The translations under genes were made by a program, and so were the position numbers. The notes beneath the pieces were generated by a model, which was not told the origin of the DNA, searched no databases, and saw only the letters and a program-made list of their open reading frames with translations. Below are positions 62,028 through 64,000 of a DNA stretch of 64,000 nt, piece after piece (the stretch's first letter is position 1; the number at the start of each line of letters is the position of its first letter). Source of the stretch: an uncultured Mediterraneibacter sp. (lineage in GTDB: Bacteria > Bacillota > Clostridia > Lachnospirales > Lachnospiraceae); the NCBI RefSeq assembly GCF_934309415.1, contig NZ_CAKRDI010000001.1:62001-126000 (forward strand), written 5' to 3'.

Positions 62028-62960
62028 ATGAACGAGAATTATAACGTATCATCATCGCCGCACATCCGGGATAAAGTGACAAGCAGCAACATCATGCTCA
62101 TGGTAGTGATCGCACTGCTTCCGGCTACTTTCTTCGGTATCTGGAACTTCCGTCATGAAAATGCATGGATCCTTGTAGTAGTCACAACGGCTGCGGCAGT
62201 ATTAGCAGAGTATATCTGGGAGAAATTAATGCACAAACCGATTACCATCGGAGATTTCAGTGCAGCAGTTACAGGACTTCTCCTTGCACTGAACCTTCCT
62301 CCGACACTTCCTTGGTGGATGGGTGTACTTGGTTCTGTATTTGCAATTATCGTAGTAAAACAGTTATTCGGTGGTCTGGGACAGAACTTCATGAACCCGG
62401 CACTGGGAGCAAGATGTTTCCTTTTGATCTGTTTTGCCGGAAAGATGACTTATTTCGTCTATGACGGTGTAACAGGACCGACACCGCTGGCTGATTTAAA
62501 AGCAGGTGAAGCGGTAGACACAATGTCAATGCTGATCGGTAATATCAGAGGAACGATCGGTGAGACTTCCGTGATCGCAATTATGATCGGTGCTATGTTC
62601 CTGATCCTGATGGGCGTAATCGACCTCAGAATTCCTGGTACATACATTGTAACATTTGTTATTTTTATTACATTATTTGGCGGACATGGATTTGATCCAC
62701 AGTACATCACAGCACATCTTTGCGGTGGCGGACTCATGCTCGGAGCATGGTTCATGGCAACAGACTATGTAACATCTCCGATCACGAACAGAGGAAAATA
62801 CCTCTTTGGTATCTGCCTCGGATGTCTGACCGGACTGTTCCGTCTCTTCGGAGGTTCAGCAGAGGGTGTATCTTACGCCATCATTATCAGTAACCTTTTA
62901 GTACCGCTGATTGAGAAGGTTACTCTTCCAAAACCATTTGGTAAAGGAGGAGAGAAATAA
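62028..62960 (+). CDS. rnfD: Rnf electron transport complex subunit D
   Basis: A 310-residue membrane subunit with about eight to nine helices. SSSPHIRDKVTSSNIML is the family start; the covalent FMN site is the threonine in DGVTGPTPLADL; FMNPALGARCFLL and GPT-containing loops are conserved. It forms part of the ion channel. ATG 62022 is only 3 bases from AGAGG; ATG 62028 is 9 bases away and chosen. Its stop overlaps the rnfG start by one base. Confidence 0.94.
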   Translation: MNENYNVSSSPHIRDKVTSSNIMLMVVIALLPATFFGIWNFRHENAWILVVVTTAAAVLAEYIWEKLMHKPITIGDFSAAVTGLLLALNLPPTLPWWMGVLGSVFAIIVVKQLFGGLGQNFMNPALGARCFLLICFAGKMTYFVYDGVTGPTPLADLKAGEAVDTMSMLIGNIRGTIGETSVIAIMIGAMFLILMGVIDLRIPGTYIVTFVIFITLFGGHGFDPQYITAHLCGGGLMLGAWFMATDYVTSPITNRGKYLFGICLGCLTGLFRLFGGSAEGVSYAIIISNLLVPLIEKVTLPKPFGKGGEK

Positions 62961-63568
62961 TGAATAAGATTCTTAAAAACACTTTGATCCTTACAGCCAT
63001 CACAGTGGTTGCAGGACTTCTTCTCGGTGTTGTATACGGCGTGACAAAAGAACCAATCGCCAGAACACAGGAGAATACAAAACAGGCAGCATTCAGATCT
63101 GTTCTTGCCGATGCAGATTCATTCGAAACAGTAGACGGGCTTGATACAGATGCAGCTGCAGCACTTTTAAAAGAAAATGGATACACATCCGATGACATTG
63201 CAGAAGTTGCAGAAGGAAAAGATGCTTCCGGTGAGACAATCGGCTACGTAATCAATGTGACATCCCATGAAGGATACGGCGGAGACATCGAACTTTCCGT
63301 AGGTATTCTTTCTGATGGAACTGTAAAGGGAATCGAGATGCTCAGTATCAGTGAGACAGCCGGACTTGGTATGAAAGCCAAAGAGGCAGATTTCAAAGAT
63401 CAGTTCAAAGACAAACAGGTGGAGAAATTCACTTATACAAAAACCGGTGAATCCGGTGATGATATGATCGATGCCATCAGTGGTGCGACGATCACAACAA
63501 ATGCAGTAACAAATGCAGTAGATTCTGCACTGGTATATTTTCAGAATGAGTTAGGAGGCGGAAAATAA
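62960..63568 (+). CDS. rnfG: Rnf electron transport complex subunit G
   Basis: A 202-residue subunit with one N-terminal membrane helix (about 7-26, LILTAITVVAGLLLGVVY) and an extracytoplasmic FMN-binding domain. The flavin is attached to a threonine in the SGATITTNAV motif (about residues 175-184); SHEGYGGDIELSVGI is also typical. It relays electrons through the membrane. Both ends overlap neighbours by one base (TAATG), so the operon is tightly coupled. Confidence 0.94.
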   Translation: MNKILKNTLILTAITVVAGLLLGVVYGVTKEPIARTQENTKQAAFRSVLADADSFETVDGLDTDAAAALLKENGYTSDDIAEVAEGKDASGETIGYVINVTSHEGYGGDIELSVGILSDGTVKGIEMLSISETAGLGMKAKEADFKDQFKDKQVEKFTYTKTGESGDDMIDAISGATITTNAVTNAVDSALVYFQNELGGGK

Positions 63569-64000
63569 TGAATCGATGTACAGAACGTTTATTCAATGGT
63601 CTTGTAAAAGAGAATCCGACCTTCGTACTGATGCTCGGTATGTGTCCGACTCTTGCGGTTACAACATCTGCAATCAACGGAGTTGGTATGGGACTTTCTA
63701 CAACGGTCGTACTGATCATGTCCAACATGCTGATCTCTATGCTCCGTAAAGTGATTCCGGATTCTGTCAGAATGCCGGCGTTTATCGTAATCGTAGCATC
63801 CTTTGTAACGATTGTAGATTTCCTGATGGAAGGATTTGTTCCGAGTCTGTATTCTGCACTCGGAATTTATATCCCGCTGATCGTTGTAAACTGTATCATC
63901 CTCGGAAGAGCCGAGAGTTATGCTTCCAAGAATCCTGTACTTCCATCTATCTTTGACGGAATTGGTATGGGACTTGGATTTACAGTTGGTCTGACATCCA
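63568..64000 (+). CDS. rnfE: Rnf electron transport complex subunit E (3' end outside window)
   Basis: The first 144 residues of an integral membrane Rnf subunit: RLFNGLVKENPTFVLMLGMC is the family start, MRKVIP-like and MPAFIVIVASFVTIVD helices follow, and ILGRAESYASKNPV is highly conserved. RnfA and RnfE are homologous; the order after rnfG and the ENPTFV start indicate RnfE. The frame is open at the window end. rnfA and rnfB are expected immediately downstream. Confidence 0.93.
   Translation, partial: MNRCTERLFNGLVKENPTFVLMLGMCPTLAVTTSAINGVGMGLSTTVVLIMSNMLISMLRKVIPDSVRMPAFIVIVASFVTIVDFLMEGFVPSLYSALGIYIPLIVVNCIILGRAESYASKNPVLPSIFDGIGMGLGFTVGLTS

Overview
The window looks like part of a Lachnospiraceae-type (Firmicutes, Clostridia) chromosome carrying an integrated siphophage. 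The host genes fit this: an Rnf operon, a sodium-pumping decarboxylase operon, a cmk-ispH-S1 block, scpA-scpB, and two DacF-like carboxypeptidases. Genus is not determined. No rRNA, tRNA or CRISPR array was seen.

Positions 1 to about 37,080 are the right-hand part of a prophage; its early and lysogeny genes lie to the left of the window. From left to right it holds the end of a large phage protein (possibly a single-chain RNA polymerase), small genes, a candidate packaging region, a tail fibre ending in an SGNH esterase, and a structured inverted-repeat element. Next come a small terminase-like gene, an HNH nuclease, a head-tail connector and one reverse-strand cargo gene. The large terminase, the portal, a prohead protease fused to the major capsid protein, connector and tail-completion genes, the tail tube, two tail chaperones, an endolysin, a gp10-like protein and a 2614-residue tape measure follow. 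The tail tip and fibre genes, a holin pair, excisionase and a Tn916-type integrase end the prophage next to a host phosphatase gene. Nearly all phage genes read rightward and are tightly spaced, so they are probably one late transcription programme.

From about 37,100 to 64,000 is host DNA: a low-molecular-weight tyrosine phosphatase, a J-domain protein, two D-Ala-D-Ala carboxypeptidases, deoC, a phosphoesterase and scpA-scpB. A 2-isopropylmalate synthase with an AraC-type DNA-binding domain fused to its C-terminus follows. Then come a five-gene biotin-dependent decarboxylase and sodium pump operon, an Xaa-Pro aminopeptidase, an RpiR-type regulator, a BaiN-like flavoprotein, cmk-ispH-S1 and rnfC-D-G-E, the last cut by the window end.

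The host intergenic regions carry a family of small mobile-looking repeats, 33 or 143 bp long, with GTTACTG/CAGTAAC ends. Two copies have exact 8-bp target duplications, and one insertion has replaced the 3' end of a carboxypeptidase gene. A second, 166-bp inverted-repeat family is also present, and one of its copies is interrupted by a 33-bp element. The items most worth following up are the LeuA-AraC fusion, the repeat family, the lone reverse-strand prophage gene and the phage structured element.
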